DNA of 64,000 bases from Aurantimonas sp. 22II-16-19i (GCF_002088275.1 NZ_AQQS01000020.1:1-64000); one strand, 5' to 3'. Counted from the first letter of the stretch, positions 42,201 to 50,326 are shown. Numbers and translations: made by a program. The notes: generated from the letters alone by a model not told the origin.

Positions 42201-43713
42201 CGGCATCGGCACGGTCGCATCGGTCGCCGTGACCGGCGGCTTCACCCAGAGCCTGACCGGCGACCTCGTGACGGACATCGATCTCGACAACCAGACGACC
42301 GACCGCCTGGCGCTCACGGCCAACGGCCAGTTCGCCGGCGAGGCGCCGCTGAACTTCGTGTCGATCGACAAGCTGTTCGAGGCCTATACCCTGGCGACCG
42401 GCGCTGCCATGGTGAATGCTGGACTGATGCCGACGACGCTCCACCCGACGGTCGGCTTCGACTTCAAGACCCGCGTCGACAACGGCACGGATCTCGTTCT
42501 TTACGCCGACAAGCCGACCTTCCTGTCGCTCGCCAAGGATCCGGCGTCCGGGACCAAGGATCCGGGCGTCTACCAGATGGCGAGCTATCTCGACGCCGTC
42601 GAGGCCGCAAAGAGCCCTGACAATCCGCTGGCCCGGCTGCTCAATATGCTGCGCTTCCTGCCGAACGAGAAGGAGCTCGGCGACGCTTTGACTCGGCTGA
42701 CCCCGCATTACGCGGTGCACAGCTTCGAGATGGTCAACCGCTCGGCGGACACGGTCCAGCAGATGGCCCGCGCCTGCACCGAAATGCCTTCGGCGCTGGC
42801 GCCGGACGGCAAGCCGTGCGTCTGGTTCGACGCCACGCCGAACATGACCTACACCCGGGACACAGGCTCCGGCACGACGATGCGCGACGACAAGGACGAG
42901 AGCTACTCGCTCGGCGCCGTCTACGACATTGACGAGAACTGGGGCTTCGGCCTCGGCGGAGGCTGGACCGACTTCAAGTCGCGCATCTCCTACGGCGGCG
43001 AAACTCTCTCGGACACGGCGGGCGACGCCTGGCAGGCCTACGCCATCGCGAAGTACAAGAGGGATCGGTTCTTCGCCGACCTCCTCGTCGGCGGCGGCAC
43101 GGGCAATTTCTCCGGCGAGCGCGATACGTCGCTGGCGCAGGTCGGTTATATTCCCGGCGAAACGCTGGGCGGTGTCTACCTGCCCGAGATGCTGCACGAT
43201 GGCATCGGCAATTCGGTCACCTACGACCAGGACACCAAGCTGTTCGGCGCCTCGCTGCGGCTGGGCTACACCCAGCCGATCGACATCGCCTATCTCCGTC
43301 CGACGCTGCAGTTCGATGCCCGCTGGCTCGAGGCCTCCGGCGAAGAGAGCGGCTCGATCGCCGCGTTCACGTTCGACGGCAGTTCGAACAGCTATTTTGC
43401 GGCGACGCCGGGCCTGGAGATCGGCGTGGACATCCCGATGAGCGAGACGGTCGCATTGCGCCTCACGGCCAATGGCGAAGTCTCGTTCTCCAATACCGAC
43501 TGGGAGATCGAGGGGCAGTTCAAGGCCGCGAAGGGCCTCGGCGCGGCTCCCCTGACGCTGACGCAATCGGTCGACTCGCCGCTCTATCGCGTTGGGGCGG
43601 GCGTCGACCTATTGACCCAGGCCGGCTTTTCGATCGGCGTGCGCTACGATGGCGTGTTCGGCGACACGGTCGAGGCGAATTCGGTCAGCGGCGGTCTGAA
43701 GATCAATTTCTGA
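36292..43713 (+). CDS. Giant glycine-repeat autotransporter (type V secretion, surface protein)
   Basis: This 2473-residue protein has an extended N-terminal signal (about 1-75, with hydrophobic GRVSLLLCATAMTTLGL and cleavage near HHAAAQ). The long passenger contains 24 copies of a motif like ILAQSVGGGGGNGG, spaced about 60-80 residues apart, as in beta-helix passengers of alphaproteobacterial autotransporters. A repeat-free linker region (about 1840-2180) precedes the C-terminal beta-barrel domain (about 2185-2473), which ends in a terminal Phe (GGLKINF) required for outer-membrane assembly. It probably mediates adhesion or biofilm formation; no protease triad was seen. Third-position GC is very high, giving long false frames on the other strand. 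Confidence 0.92.
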   Translation: MADNWTRLQSVTTHALRQGQRWSGASTPIAELGWAVAAAGGTHPAGDRRIGRVSLLLCATAMTTLGLPGPHHAAAQVVVNQSGANGPNGANVFGDADGDNGFPGKNATFSNSNAQTTVGSAVVGTANGGRGGDGGSVVQITIIPPEVKIDGGNGGNGGAGGTVDATNTAVLNTTGNNGTGIVAEANGGNGGDGAFAFSLFGTDGGVGGTGGAGGTATVTTTATSQVMTLGFLANGITANASGGNGGDGGFGGAIGSGEGGNGGNGGSGGSASAVNAGGISTQGAFAKGMLVRSAGGVGGDGADGFGIVSGGGNGGIPTLGGPANGQNSGTIVTRGDYASGMVVQSVGGGGGSGGGAFGVFSGGGAGANGNNGGSATGTNTGNITTNGLAAIGMLVESVGGGGGDGGGAIGSVALGGKAAGGGNGGNVVANVGGTIRTGADGSGDGAHGVLAQSVGGGGGNGGFAVGVGPVAAVGIGGGGGTGGNGGTAAVGQAFAGGFVETNGRSAIGVLAQSVGGGGGNGGGAYTINPGVAVSIGGDGNAGGNGGTVTYNVSDLSVTTRGADSAGILAQSVGGGGGNGGYSLAVSGLVSVGVGGAGAAGGTGGAVAVTSGGSVETFAARSAGILAQSIGGGGGNGGSTLDVGTGVNIGIGGKSSVGGSAGTVDVVNAAAITTHGVQSHGIFAQSVGGGGGSGGYAIAAGLGPAVSIGGSGNGGGTSQKVTVENSGAIVTEGDLSVGILGQSIGGGGGDGGFSFSGGTTVGVSVGGSGGGGNNGGVVEITNDANIATSGGLAHGILAQSIGGGGGNGGSAGSVAVGLAAVSVSVGGFAGAGRDGNTVAVDHSGNISVAGAGAKAILAQSIGGGGGNGGDATSVAIAGNYYPYPAGSLSVAVGGKGGNGGAAGNVTVDADGIIAADTGSEASGGVVAQSIGGGGGNGGRSTTLSGSVSPTVSINLGVSVGGAGGAGGTAGTVRVNTGLATASEIRTTGNNAAGILAQSIGGGGGTGGDSFAGAGGFGGSVTVSAVVGVGGKGGTGNTSGAVHVVNAATVKTSGDMSNAILAQSIGGSGGSGGSSSGNTGSINTGSGVNVTAAVSIGASGGSGNHGNTVEVRNSGKLTTTGDMSAGIVAQSIGGGGGIGGDSSAKAYTVGSGDGTNINANVSVGGKGGAGSDGRKVTVDNSGAIATSGYASSGITALSVGGGGGAAGAAAAADEAVLGGGSATVSLGAAVGGGGAAAGDGGEISLTNRALIVTDGEDSYGISASSIGGGGGFGGAASAGADADYAFGGAVGGIGGAAGSGKLVEVINTASAGVWTKQDRSVGIFAQSVGGGGGVGGAGASTGSSGDTVEVKFAMGGIGSSGGNGGQVRITNDGFVLTDGTNAHGIMAQSVGGGGGNGGASAASAGGADVAVALSLSGTGGKGGFGDFVQVTNGAGGNVVTNGNNAYGIFAQSVGGGGGTAGAGSTETGDGELGVSLTIGGLGGSGNRGGNVAVDNAGQIVTAGALSHGIFAQSVGGGGGASGVASSTSKADMKIGGQVALPAGDGANGGVVTVDNSGRIDTTGNGALGIFAQSVGGGGGFGGVVSDEASGDNSYGLQLGGFGGRGGDGGDVSVDVSGTIVTRGERAHGVVAQSVGGGGGYGGDANGKAGVSLGIGGLGGNGGDGGDVSVIRSGTILTTGKDSIAIIAQSVGGGGGIGGAGFGRFGADDDGNGPNAIGFNTPGGSKGTGGRVTVVQTGAIETMGDRAHGVVLQAVGGGGGLGGTASLAMDQSAAGTAGGVGDAAAVDGTVNSSVVVRGDSAYALFGQSATGNGNSGNVSLEARDSLLAQGADSIAVYGESTARGSKGDIKIDLGGAFTVGGSGTGSAAMLVGGRNNVLTNHSLLFASGVVMSTNDVLASRFGDFSALAITGTSGNDQIENQRTATTLGRIIGNVDLGGGTNGFHNHELSSVIGLGALDLGGGLFVNDGLMSNRGIGTVASVAVTGGFTQSLTGDLVTDIDLDNQTTDRLALTANGQFAGEAPLNFVSIDKLFEAYTLATGAAMVNAGLMPTTLHPTVGFDFKTRVDNGTDLVLYADKPTFLSLAKDPASGTKDPGVYQMASYLDAVEAAKSPDNPLARLLNMLRFLPNEKELGDALTRLTPHYAVHSFEMVNRSADTVQQMARACTEMPSALAPDGKPCVWFDATPNMTYTRDTGSGTTMRDDKDESYSLGAVYDIDENWGFGLGGGWTDFKSRISYGGETLSDTAGDAWQAYAIAKYKRDRFFADLLVGGGTGNFSGERDTSLAQVGYIPGETLGGVYLPEMLHDGIGNSVTYDQDTKLFGASLRLGYTQPIDIAYLRPTLQFDARWLEASGEESGSIAAFTFDGSSNSYFAATPGLEIGVDIPMSETVALRLTANGEVSFSNTDWEIEGQFKAAKGLGAAPLTLTQSVDSPLYRVGAGVDLLTQAGFSIGVRYDGVFGDTVEANSVSGGLKINF

Positions 43714-43875
43714 CCGGCGCTCCATCGCCGTGAAACGACCGATGTTTGCAGGTGCCGGAATAACGCGCTTTTCATGGCGCTGGCCCCGATCGCGCCTCGT
43801 CGCGGAACCGGAAATGCGACTGGCGAGACGCTGGCTGGATGCCGACCTCATCGGGATGCGCGTGGAGGAAAGACG

Positions 43876-44421
43876 ATGAGGATCCTGCGTGTCGTGACCG
43901 TCGTCCTGACGCTTTTTCCGGCCCCCCTGGCCCTTGCACAGGGCGATAAGGCCGGAAAGACCGTCACCCTGCCGGGCGGGGCGTCCTCGATCGTTGAATC
44001 CTACCAGGACTGGTCGGTCAACTGCCGCGTGACCGGGAACGCCAAGCTCTGCCGCTTCTCGCAAAAGCTGGCGAACCAGGAGAACGGCCAGTCGCTTCTG
44101 ACGATCGAATTTCAACCGGTTGAGGCCGGCGTGCTGTCGGGCGCCATCGCACTGCCGTTCGGCCTGCGGCTCGCCGAGGGGATCCGGCTGTCGGTCGACG
44201 GCAAGGAGGCCCAACAGACTTTCACCTTCAGCACATGCCTGGCGATCGGTTGTCTGGTGCCGATCCGCCTCGGCGCCGCCGAGGTCGCCACGCTGCAGGC
44301 CGGAATGAAGCTCGAAATTCTCGCCATTGCGCATGATTCGGGGCAGCGGCTGAGCTTTCCGGTTTCGCTCCTGGGTTTTTCCACCGCCGCGTCGCGAACG
44401 GCGACGCTGGCAGAGCCGTGA
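43876..44421 (+). CDS. Invasion-associated locus B (IalB)-family periplasmic protein
   Basis: This 181-residue protein has a Sec signal (MRILRVVTVVLTLFPAPLALAQ, cleavage near 21). The IalB core carries YQDWSVNCR near 42 and SFSTCLAIGCLVPIRL-type Cys residues (TCLAIGCLVPIR). IalB proteins are common periplasmic proteins of Hyphomicrobiales, first linked to erythrocyte invasion in Bartonella; the biochemical role is unclear. The start at 43876 follows GGAGGAAAGACG. It lies 160 bases after the autotransporter in the same direction and may be co-expressed. Confidence 0.85.
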   Translation: MRILRVVTVVLTLFPAPLALAQGDKAGKTVTLPGGASSIVESYQDWSVNCRVTGNAKLCRFSQKLANQENGQSLLTIEFQPVEAGVLSGAIALPFGLRLAEGIRLSVDGKEAQQTFTFSTCLAIGCLVPIRLGAAEVATLQAGMKLEILAIAHDSGQRLSFPVSLLGFSTAASRTATLAEP

Positions 44422-44974
44422 CACGGATCGACCCATAGTCCGGAGCCGGATCGTGCCATCTCGGCTTCGCCTCATCTGCGGGACAGTCGAGAGCCGGTCA
44501 ATTCGCCCAAACAGCGGCAGGTCCAGCCATCCGATAGACGTTTCCGCCTGAGCCGATGCCGGCTGGTTGCGGCGTCTACCGCGGCGTCGTCATCCAGCTC
44601 TCGAGCCGGCCGTTGCTTGTCCCCTCATTCGAAATATCGTTCCGGCCGGAAAGCGGTTTAACAGTCAGTCTGAATATGTGGTAACCTGCGATGTCTTGCC
44701 TATTGGGTGTGGATGGTGCGAAATGTGCAACGGTGCAAGAATCCATGTCAGTTGCCAGGATAACTTTCTTTCGGTGGTGTGGCATGCAGCAGACGTGGAT
44801 CGGCGGGTCGCCTACGACCGTGACGGCAAGGTGACTGAGCGAGGAGAACTCGGAGCGCTCGATCTTCGAGCGGATGCGCGATCGGCGGAAAATGTAATCC
44901 CGCTAAAGCGCCGCGCGCGTCCTCGGTCGCAAGAATCGGCCCGGCGGAGTCCCTAGCGTGATTCCCGGTGCCAC
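44422..44974. other. Intergenic region before the LuxR-type regulator
   Basis: These 553 bases have no supported gene; frames here have poor coding character and no ribosome sites. The central part (44640-44790) is lower in GC and may hold the promoter of the downstream regulator. Confidence 0.4.
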
Positions 44975-46096
44975 ATGCGCGCCGCTCTGTCCGAACTCAG
45001 AAATCGCATCTACGATGCCGTCTTCGAACCCGGCCTCTGGCTGGAGGTGTTGAGAGAGACGGAAGATCTGAGCGGTGCCGCCGGCAGCAGCATGACCGTC
45101 TATGAGGCGGGCGTTCCGTTGCGCCACGTCTCGACGGCTCTCACCTCACCTCTCTTGGATCGGTTCATCGGCGAAGGGCTCTGGCGGACGAGTTGCGGTA
45201 TCGATCACTCCCACCGGCCCCCAGCCAGCGGCTTCGTTCGGATTGCCGGCCGCCATCCCTCCGAGTTCCTTGCATTCGACGCACAGCACGCCTTGTGGGC
45301 CGAGAGCGGTCTCTCCATTCAGGTCGAAGCCATCATTGCGATGGCGAACGATCATCTCCTCGCCGTTACCTTCGCTTGGAGGAAAAGCGAGGCAACTGTC
45401 TCGCAGTCTTATCTCGATACCCTTGCGAGCGTCCATCCCGATCTTGTGAGAAGTGTTGGAATGGCGGTTCGGCTTACCCTGGAAGCTGACCTCCAGAGCC
45501 TGGCGACCCTGGCCGGGCTAGGCGTTCCGGCGGCTTTGCTGACGGCATCCGGTAGGATCTGGGCGGCCAATGGCCTCTTCGGCGCTCTCAACAACCTATT
45601 CGCTTTGCCGTCCTCGGAACGACCGAGGGTGCTCGACCGGGTCGTCGACGCGCTGCTCCACAGCGCGCTCGTCGAGCTTCTTTCGCCCAATGGCGCCGGT
45701 CAGGGGGAAGGGAACGTCCGATCCGTTGCTGTCCCCGCCACAGAGAGCCGTCCACCGACCGTGATGCACCTCGTCTTGCTGGCTTCTTCGAAACCGGCCT
45801 TGTTCTCTTTCGGCCGCGTTCTCCTTCTCGTATCGCCCTTGTCGCGGTCTGATCCGATAATGTCGCCGGCCATTGTGTCAGGTCTCTTCAACTTGACCCC
45901 CTCAGAGGCCAAGCTGGCGCTTTGGCTGGCAACGGGAGGTTCTCTTAAGGCTGGGGCGGCACGGTTTGGCATCACCGAAAAGTCTGCCCGCACCTATCTC
46001 GAGCGCATTTTTCGCAAAACCCGAACGGCCAGCCAAGCCGAACTAAAACTCTTGTTGAACAGTGGACCAATATCGAGGCTTTGCAGGAATATTTAG
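44975..46096 (+). CDS. LuxR-type helix-turn-helix transcriptional regulator
   Basis: This 373-residue protein has a long N-terminal sensor region of unknown ligand (MRAALSELRNRIYDAVFEPGLWLEVL..., typical of a family of alphaproteobacterial regulators). A C-terminal LuxR HTH lies at about 308-362 (NLTPSEAKLALWLATGGSLKAGAARFGITEKSARTYLERIFRKT). No receiver domain is present. Its position after the autotransporter/IalB block suggests it might regulate surface genes, but that is inference. Confidence 0.78.
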   Translation: MRAALSELRNRIYDAVFEPGLWLEVLRETEDLSGAAGSSMTVYEAGVPLRHVSTALTSPLLDRFIGEGLWRTSCGIDHSHRPPASGFVRIAGRHPSEFLAFDAQHALWAESGLSIQVEAIIAMANDHLLAVTFAWRKSEATVSQSYLDTLASVHPDLVRSVGMAVRLTLEADLQSLATLAGLGVPAALLTASGRIWAANGLFGALNNLFALPSSERPRVLDRVVDALLHSALVELLSPNGAGQGEGNVRSVAVPATESRPPTVMHLVLLASSKPALFSFGRVLLLVSPLSRSDPIMSPAIVSGLFNLTPSEAKLALWLATGGSLKAGAARFGITEKSARTYLERIFRKTRTASQAELKLLLNSGPISRLCRNI

Positions 46097-46383
46097 AGTC
46101 GCCTCTCTATTGTCGGTCTCCATCGGCCCGAATGGCCGAAGAAGAAGGATCGAAGATCGTCAGCATGGATAGTACGGGCCGGCAGCGGAACATCAGCTTC
46201 GGCGTGATGTTCAGAATGGAGCTGCCGTTCCGCACTCAACCCGAAACGAACCGCCAGCTTCGCGGTATCGCCGGAGAAAGCTTGTCACACGGCTCTCGAC
46301 CTGAAATCGGACATTCGCCTGAGCAGGGGGCGGAGCCGAGAGTCTGCCCTCCACTAGCTTCGATTTGATCGAGACGGCTCGGA

Positions 46384-46686
46384 TCACCGCACCGTGCGGA
46401 AGGTCTCGCGGACATGCTCGATGAACGCCTTCAGGTGTTCCATTGCCGCGAAGTGACCGCCGCGCTGCGCCTCTGCGAAGACGCGCAAATCGGCGAAGCG
46501 GCGCTCGGTCCAGTGGCGTGACAGGCGCATCTGCTCGCCCGGGAACATGCTGACGCCCGCTGGAAGCGGCACCGCGACGGACGGCATTCCGTTTACCAGC
46601 AGCGCCGCCGCCTGATTGGGCGCGCGCAGATACTCGAACGACTTGGGCTCGCCGAGCGGCACTGGCTCAGCCCTTGGCTCGGCCAT
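46384..46686 (-). pseudogene. Epoxide hydrolase-like C-terminal fragment
   Basis: These 100 residues match the C-terminus of alpha/beta-hydrolase epoxide hydrolases: VAVPLPAGVSMFPGEQ and SRHWTERRFADLRVF. The catalytic-His segment GGHFAAMEHLKAF is followed by a normal stop. The nucleophile and lid are missing, and the frame begins at a boundary with a TraG-like fragment, so this is a truncated relic. Confidence 0.75.
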
Positions 46687-46689
46687 CTC

Positions 46690-46850
46690 ATGGTCAGCCG
46701 GCAGGAAACAGCGCGCCCGCTCCTGACCGCAGCGAGATGATGCAGCTGCCGTCCTCGGACAAGATCGTTTTCGTCTCTGGAGCGCCGCCCGTGGGGGCGG
46801 AGAAGGCGCGCAACTGTGGGGACCGCCAGTTCACGGCGCGGCTCAGCATC
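46690..46850 (+). pseudogene. TraG/VirD4-like coupling-protein remnant (frameshifted)
   Basis: Two overlapping frames together give VSRQETARPLLTA, then after a one-base shift near 46733, EMMQLPSSDKIVFVSGAPPV...AEKARN. This is the hallmark SRQETARPLLTPGEVMQLP...EKARY tail of TraG/VirD4 coupling proteins. About 50 residues survive. It shows that conjugation genes once lay here. Confidence 0.6.
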
Positions 46851-46889
46851 GTCATGAGAACGTTGCGTTCGTCTTCGATAATCTAAAGG

Positions 46890-47000
46890 CGGACTGTCCT
46901 CGTCGACCTCGGCTACAACGTCCGCCGCATCCTAGCCTGGCTGAAGCTTTTCGACGCCTTCATCTGCGATGCGATCATCAGCCTATTCGGCCCCGTGAAA
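46890..47000 (+). pseudogene. IS5-type transposase C-terminal remnant
   Basis: A frame reads TVLVDLGYNVRRILAWLKLF-DAFICDAIISLFG, resembling the conserved last segment of IS5-superfamily transposases (GxNxRxILxWLR). No upstream transposase sequence remains. It adds to the scar of broken mobile DNA between 46.4 and 47.1 kb. Confidence 0.5.
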
Positions 47001-47074
47001 CCACCGTCGCCGCTTAACGAGCCTTCTTCACGGATGGCCGATGATCAACGAGCGATCGGGGCGCCCTTCAACGC

Positions 47075-47114
47075 GGCGCGAGTGGGAACATTTTTCAATG
47101 TTCCCACTCGCGCC
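47075..47114. terminator. Perfect 18-bp hairpin after the liv operon
   Basis: The arms GGCGCGAGTGGGAACATT (47075-47092) and its exact reverse complement (47097-47114) enclose a TTTC loop. It lies 10 bases beyond the stop of the substrate-binding protein gene, so it probably ends or stabilises the liv transcript. There is no long U tract on either strand, so a classical intrinsic terminator is not proven. Confidence 0.6.
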
Positions 47115-47124
47115 CGCCTCGATG

Positions 47125-48351
47125 TCACTCCGGCTTTGAGGTAGCGACGTTCTCCGGCCAGATGATCTGGTTCTTGCCGCCCTGGATCTGGGCGACCGGA
47201 ACCGGGATGAAATCCGGGCCCGACTGCACCGCATGGTCCTCGGCGAACTTGGCGCGGCCGACGACGCAGTCGTAGTCGGTCTGGCTGAGCTTCTCGGCGA
47301 TGGCCTTCGGATCGGTGCTGCCCGCCGCGTCGATCGCCCGCAGCGCGATCTCCATGGTGCAATAGGCGTGGGCGGTGCTGTAGGTGCCGGGATTGCCGAA
47401 CTCGGCCTCGACCTTGTCGCTGAACGCCTTGTGCTCGGGGTTGAGTTCGGAGCTGAAGGTCAGGGCGGCCCAATACATGCCCTCCGCGATGTCGGCGGCC
47501 TGCTGCATGAACTCCGGCTTGGTCGGGTAGTAGATCGCTAGATGCGAGCCTTCCAGCGCCTGTTCCTTCATCTGCCGCACGAAGGCGACGCCGGAATTCG
47601 GCACTGTGAAGACCGAGACGATCACGTCGGGCGCGGCGTCGCGAAGCTTGGAAAGCTGGGGGTAGAAGTCGGTCGTCGCGGGCGGCACGGTCTCCGTCGC
47701 CGCGACGGTCCAGCCGTCCGCCTTGAAGAGGTCGCCGATCTTTTCGGCATTGGCGATGCCGTAGTCGGTGTCCTCGACGACGAAGGCGATCTTCTTGTCG
47801 CCCGGATCGACGGTCTCGTTGGCGAAGGCCCAGTCATAGAAGTCGTGAACGGCGGTGCCGTAGCCGTCGCTGTTCCAGTTGCCCTTCCAGTAGAGCTGGT
47901 AGCGGTCCGGATCCGCCTTGACCTTGTCGGCGATCGCCGAGCTGACCGGCTCGGCGCTGAGGATCGGCAGGTTGTACTGCGGCGCGAGTTCCATCAGCGC
48001 CAGCGTCACGTGGCTGTGCAGCGTGTCGCCGATCAACATGTTGATCTTGTCGCGGGTGATCAGCCGCTGGGCGGCGCTGATGGCGACCTCGGGCTTGCCC
48101 GAGGTGTCCTCCATCATGAAGGTCACCTTGGGCGGGTTCTTCGTGACGTAGTCGCCCTTGCCCTCGTTCCACTCCTTGACCGCCAGTTCCAGGCCCTGGC
48201 GATGGTCCTTGCCGGTGTTGGCCGCAGGACCGGTCAAGGGACCGACGGCGCCGATCGTGACTTCGAAGTCCTGTGCCGACGCTGCGCCTGCGAGAAGGCT
48301 CGCGCCTATGATGCCTGCCGTAAGCAGGCCGCGGACTGCTGGAATCGTCAT
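47125..48351 (-). CDS. ABC transporter substrate-binding protein, branched-chain amino acid/amide type
   Basis: This 408-residue periplasmic binding protein has a signal peptide (MTIPAVRGLLTAGIIGASLLAGAASA) and the type I fold of the LivJ/Peripla_BP_6 family (VTIGAVGPLTGPAANTGKDHRQGLELAVKEWNE). Ligand type cannot be set from sequence: the family binds branched-chain amino acids, amides, urea or aromatic compounds. It is the last gene of the operon livG-F-H-M-J-like on the minus strand, 82 bases after the permease gene, followed by a strong hairpin. Confidence 0.88.
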   Translation of the reverse strand: MTIPAVRGLLTAGIIGASLLAGAASAQDFEVTIGAVGPLTGPAANTGKDHRQGLELAVKEWNEGKGDYVTKNPPKVTFMMEDTSGKPEVAISAAQRLITRDKINMLIGDTLHSHVTLALMELAPQYNLPILSAEPVSSAIADKVKADPDRYQLYWKGNWNSDGYGTAVHDFYDWAFANETVDPGDKKIAFVVEDTDYGIANAEKIGDLFKADGWTVAATETVPPATTDFYPQLSKLRDAAPDVIVSVFTVPNSGVAFVRQMKEQALEGSHLAIYYPTKPEFMQQAADIAEGMYWAALTFSSELNPEHKAFSDKVEAEFGNPGTYSTAHAYCTMEIALRAIDAAGSTDPKAIAEKLSQTDYDCVVGRAKFAEDHAVQSGPDFIPVPVAQIQGGKNQIIWPENVATSKPE

Positions 48352-48433
48352 GCTGTCTCGTCTCCATGTTGCGATATCGCGATTGGGATATCCGGCTGCC
48401 AGGCGGCGGGGCGTCTTTCGTGACCGGTCTTGT

Positions 48434-49438
48434 TCAGGCGGCCTCCACCGGCTTCGATGCGGCCTCCGCGCGCTTGCGCCAGGAGGCCGGTTTCAGTCCG
48501 GCAAGGCCGGTCGGCGCAACGAAGACGAAGACGACGATGAGCCCGCCATAGAGCAGCATCCGATAGTCGCCGAAGTCTCGCAAAAGCTCGGAGGTGGCGG
48601 TCAAAAGGAGCGCGCCGTAGATCGGGCCGAAGAAGCGGCCGACGCCGCCGACGATGATCATCGCCAAGAGGCTGATCAGCATGTCGGGCCCCGCGACGGA
48701 GGTCGGCGTCAGGATCAGGACGTAATGGGCGTAGACGGCACCGCTGAGCCCGACGATCGCGGCGCTGACGCCGAAGGCGAAGAGCTTCCAGGCGGCGAGC
48801 TTCACGCCGAGGCTCTCGGCCGCCGCCTCGGCGTCGCGGATGGCGAGGAAGGTCAGGCCCGACCGGCTCTTCAACAGTATCAGAAGCAGGAGATGGACGC
48901 CGACGAACATGACCGCCGCGACGGCGAAGGAGCCGAAGGCGTTGCCGAGGCCAAACTCGATCGACGTCCCGCCGATCGAAATGGGATCGAAGGGCGGAAT
49001 GCCCCAGAAGCCGAGTTCACCCCTCGTGATTTCCTTCAGATTGCTGAGGACGAGGCGGACGATCTCCGCGAAGGCCAGTGTCACGATCGCCACATGCGGC
49101 ATCGAGCGGATCCTGAGGATCGGAAAGCCGATGACGATACCGGCGATCGCGGCGATGACCGCCCCGAGCCAGATGGTGATCCAGGGACTGACGCCGAAAT
49201 AATGCGACACCAGCGCCGAGGCATAGGCGCCGATGGCGAAGAAGGCGTGATGGCCGAGGGTCTTCAGCCCCAAAATGCCGAGGGTGAGATTCCAGCCCGT
49301 CGCGAACACCGCGAAGATCAGGAACAGCGTCAGGACGTGCAGGACGTAGTCGTCGAGCGGCAGGAACGGGACGACGACGAGCAGCAGCGTCCAGATCAGG
49401 ATGCTGCGATACGGGTGCCCTCCGAAGACTTCAAGCAT
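48434..49438 (-). CDS. livM: ABC transporter permease, LivM type
   Basis: This 334-residue permease has about nine hydrophobic helices and the LivM signature region GWNLTLGILGLKTLGHHAFFAIGAYASALV near residues 48-77, with IRDAEAAAESLGV as the cytoplasmic coupling loop. It pairs with LivH to form the channel. It is separated from livH by 12 bases. Confidence 0.9.
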   Translation of the reverse strand: MLEVFGGHPYRSILIWTLLLVVVPFLPLDDYVLHVLTLFLIFAVFATGWNLTLGILGLKTLGHHAFFAIGAYASALVSHYFGVSPWITIWLGAVIAAIAGIVIGFPILRIRSMPHVAIVTLAFAEIVRLVLSNLKEITRGELGFWGIPPFDPISIGGTSIEFGLGNAFGSFAVAAVMFVGVHLLLLILLKSRSGLTFLAIRDAEAAAESLGVKLAAWKLFAFGVSAAIVGLSGAVYAHYVLILTPTSVAGPDMLISLLAMIIVGGVGRFFGPIYGALLLTATSELLRDFGDYRMLLYGGLIVVFVFVAPTGLAGLKPASWRKRAEAASKPVEAA

Positions 49439-49450
49439 CGTCCGTCCTCC

Positions 49451-50326
49451 TCACGCGCCGCGCCCGGCAAAAAGACCCTCGGGCCGGGCCGTGATCACGG
49501 CGATCAGAAAGGCGAAGGCGATGACGTTGCTCCATTCGGACGGGACGAAGGCGACGCTGACGGATTCGATCAGGCCGAGCAGGAAGCCCGCCGCGACGGC
49601 ACCTCCGAAGCTGCCGAGGCCGCCAAGAATGACCACCGCAAAGCCCTTCAGGAGATAGGACACCCCCATCCACGGATTAACGGTGATCAGGGGCGACAAG
49701 AGGATGGCGCCGGTGCCGGCGAGGCCCGCCGAGATGGCGAAGACGATGGTGTGAACGTGCCCGGCCGGAATGCCAACGGCGAGGGCTGCCTCCGCATCCT
49801 GCGCCGTCGCCCGGACGATACGGCCGAGCTTGGTCCGGTAGAGGATCAGGCCGCAGATCCCCATCACCGCGAGCGCGACGACGAGGATGGCGATGCGCTG
49901 CCATGGCATGCGCACCTCGCCGATGACCGCGACGCCATGGAAGAAGTATGGCACGCCCTGATACTGCTCGCCCCAGATGAGCTGGGCGCCGCTCTGCAGG
50001 AAGATCGACAGGCCGATCGTCGCGGCGATGACACTGAAGGCCCAGTCCTCCCGCTTCATCAGCGGGGCGATCGTAACTCGCTGGAGCAACGCGCCGAACA
50101 CCATGATGAGGACGATGGTGGCGATGGCGGCCAGAATCACCGGCCAGCCGAGCGTGACGGCGAAAAGAAGGATGAAATAGCCCGCCAGCATCAGAAGCTC
50201 GCCATGGGCGAAGTTCAGGACGCGCGTGGTGCCGTAGATGAGCGCCAGTCCCGAACCGATCAGCGCGTAGATCGACCCGCTGATCAGCCCGTTGATCAGG
50301 GTTTCGATGAGGTGTGTGCCGCTCAA
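49451..50326 (-). CDS. livH: ABC transporter permease, LivH type
   Basis: This 291-residue permease starts MSGTHLIETLINGLISGSIYALIGSGLALIYGTTRVLNFAHGE, the standard LivH opening. It has multiple hydrophobic helices and a coupling loop (ATAQDAEAALAVGIP). Its start overlaps the livF stop by 4 bases. Confidence 0.92.
   Translation of the reverse strand: MSGTHLIETLINGLISGSIYALIGSGLALIYGTTRVLNFAHGELLMLAGYFILLFAVTLGWPVILAAIATIVLIMVFGALLQRVTIAPLMKREDWAFSVIAATIGLSIFLQSGAQLIWGEQYQGVPYFFHGVAVIGEVRMPWQRIAILVVALAVMGICGLILYRTKLGRIVRATAQDAEAALAVGIPAGHVHTIVFAISAGLAGTGAILLSPLITVNPWMGVSYLLKGFAVVILGGLGSFGGAVAAGFLLGLIESVSVAFVPSEWSNVIAFAFLIAVITARPEGLFAGRGA

Noticed and set aside
36454-43566. Very long minus-strand open frames (738, 827 and 662 codons) opposite the autotransporter
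   Set aside because: They mirror the plus-strand glycine codons (GGC/GCC) of the repeat region; they have no ribosome sites, no domains and Ala/Asp/Arg/Gly-biased composition. The plus strand has a signal peptide and beta-barrel.
44567-44956. 129-codon frame between the IalB and LuxR genes
   Set aside because: No ribosome site, no domain, and composition unlike neighbouring genes.
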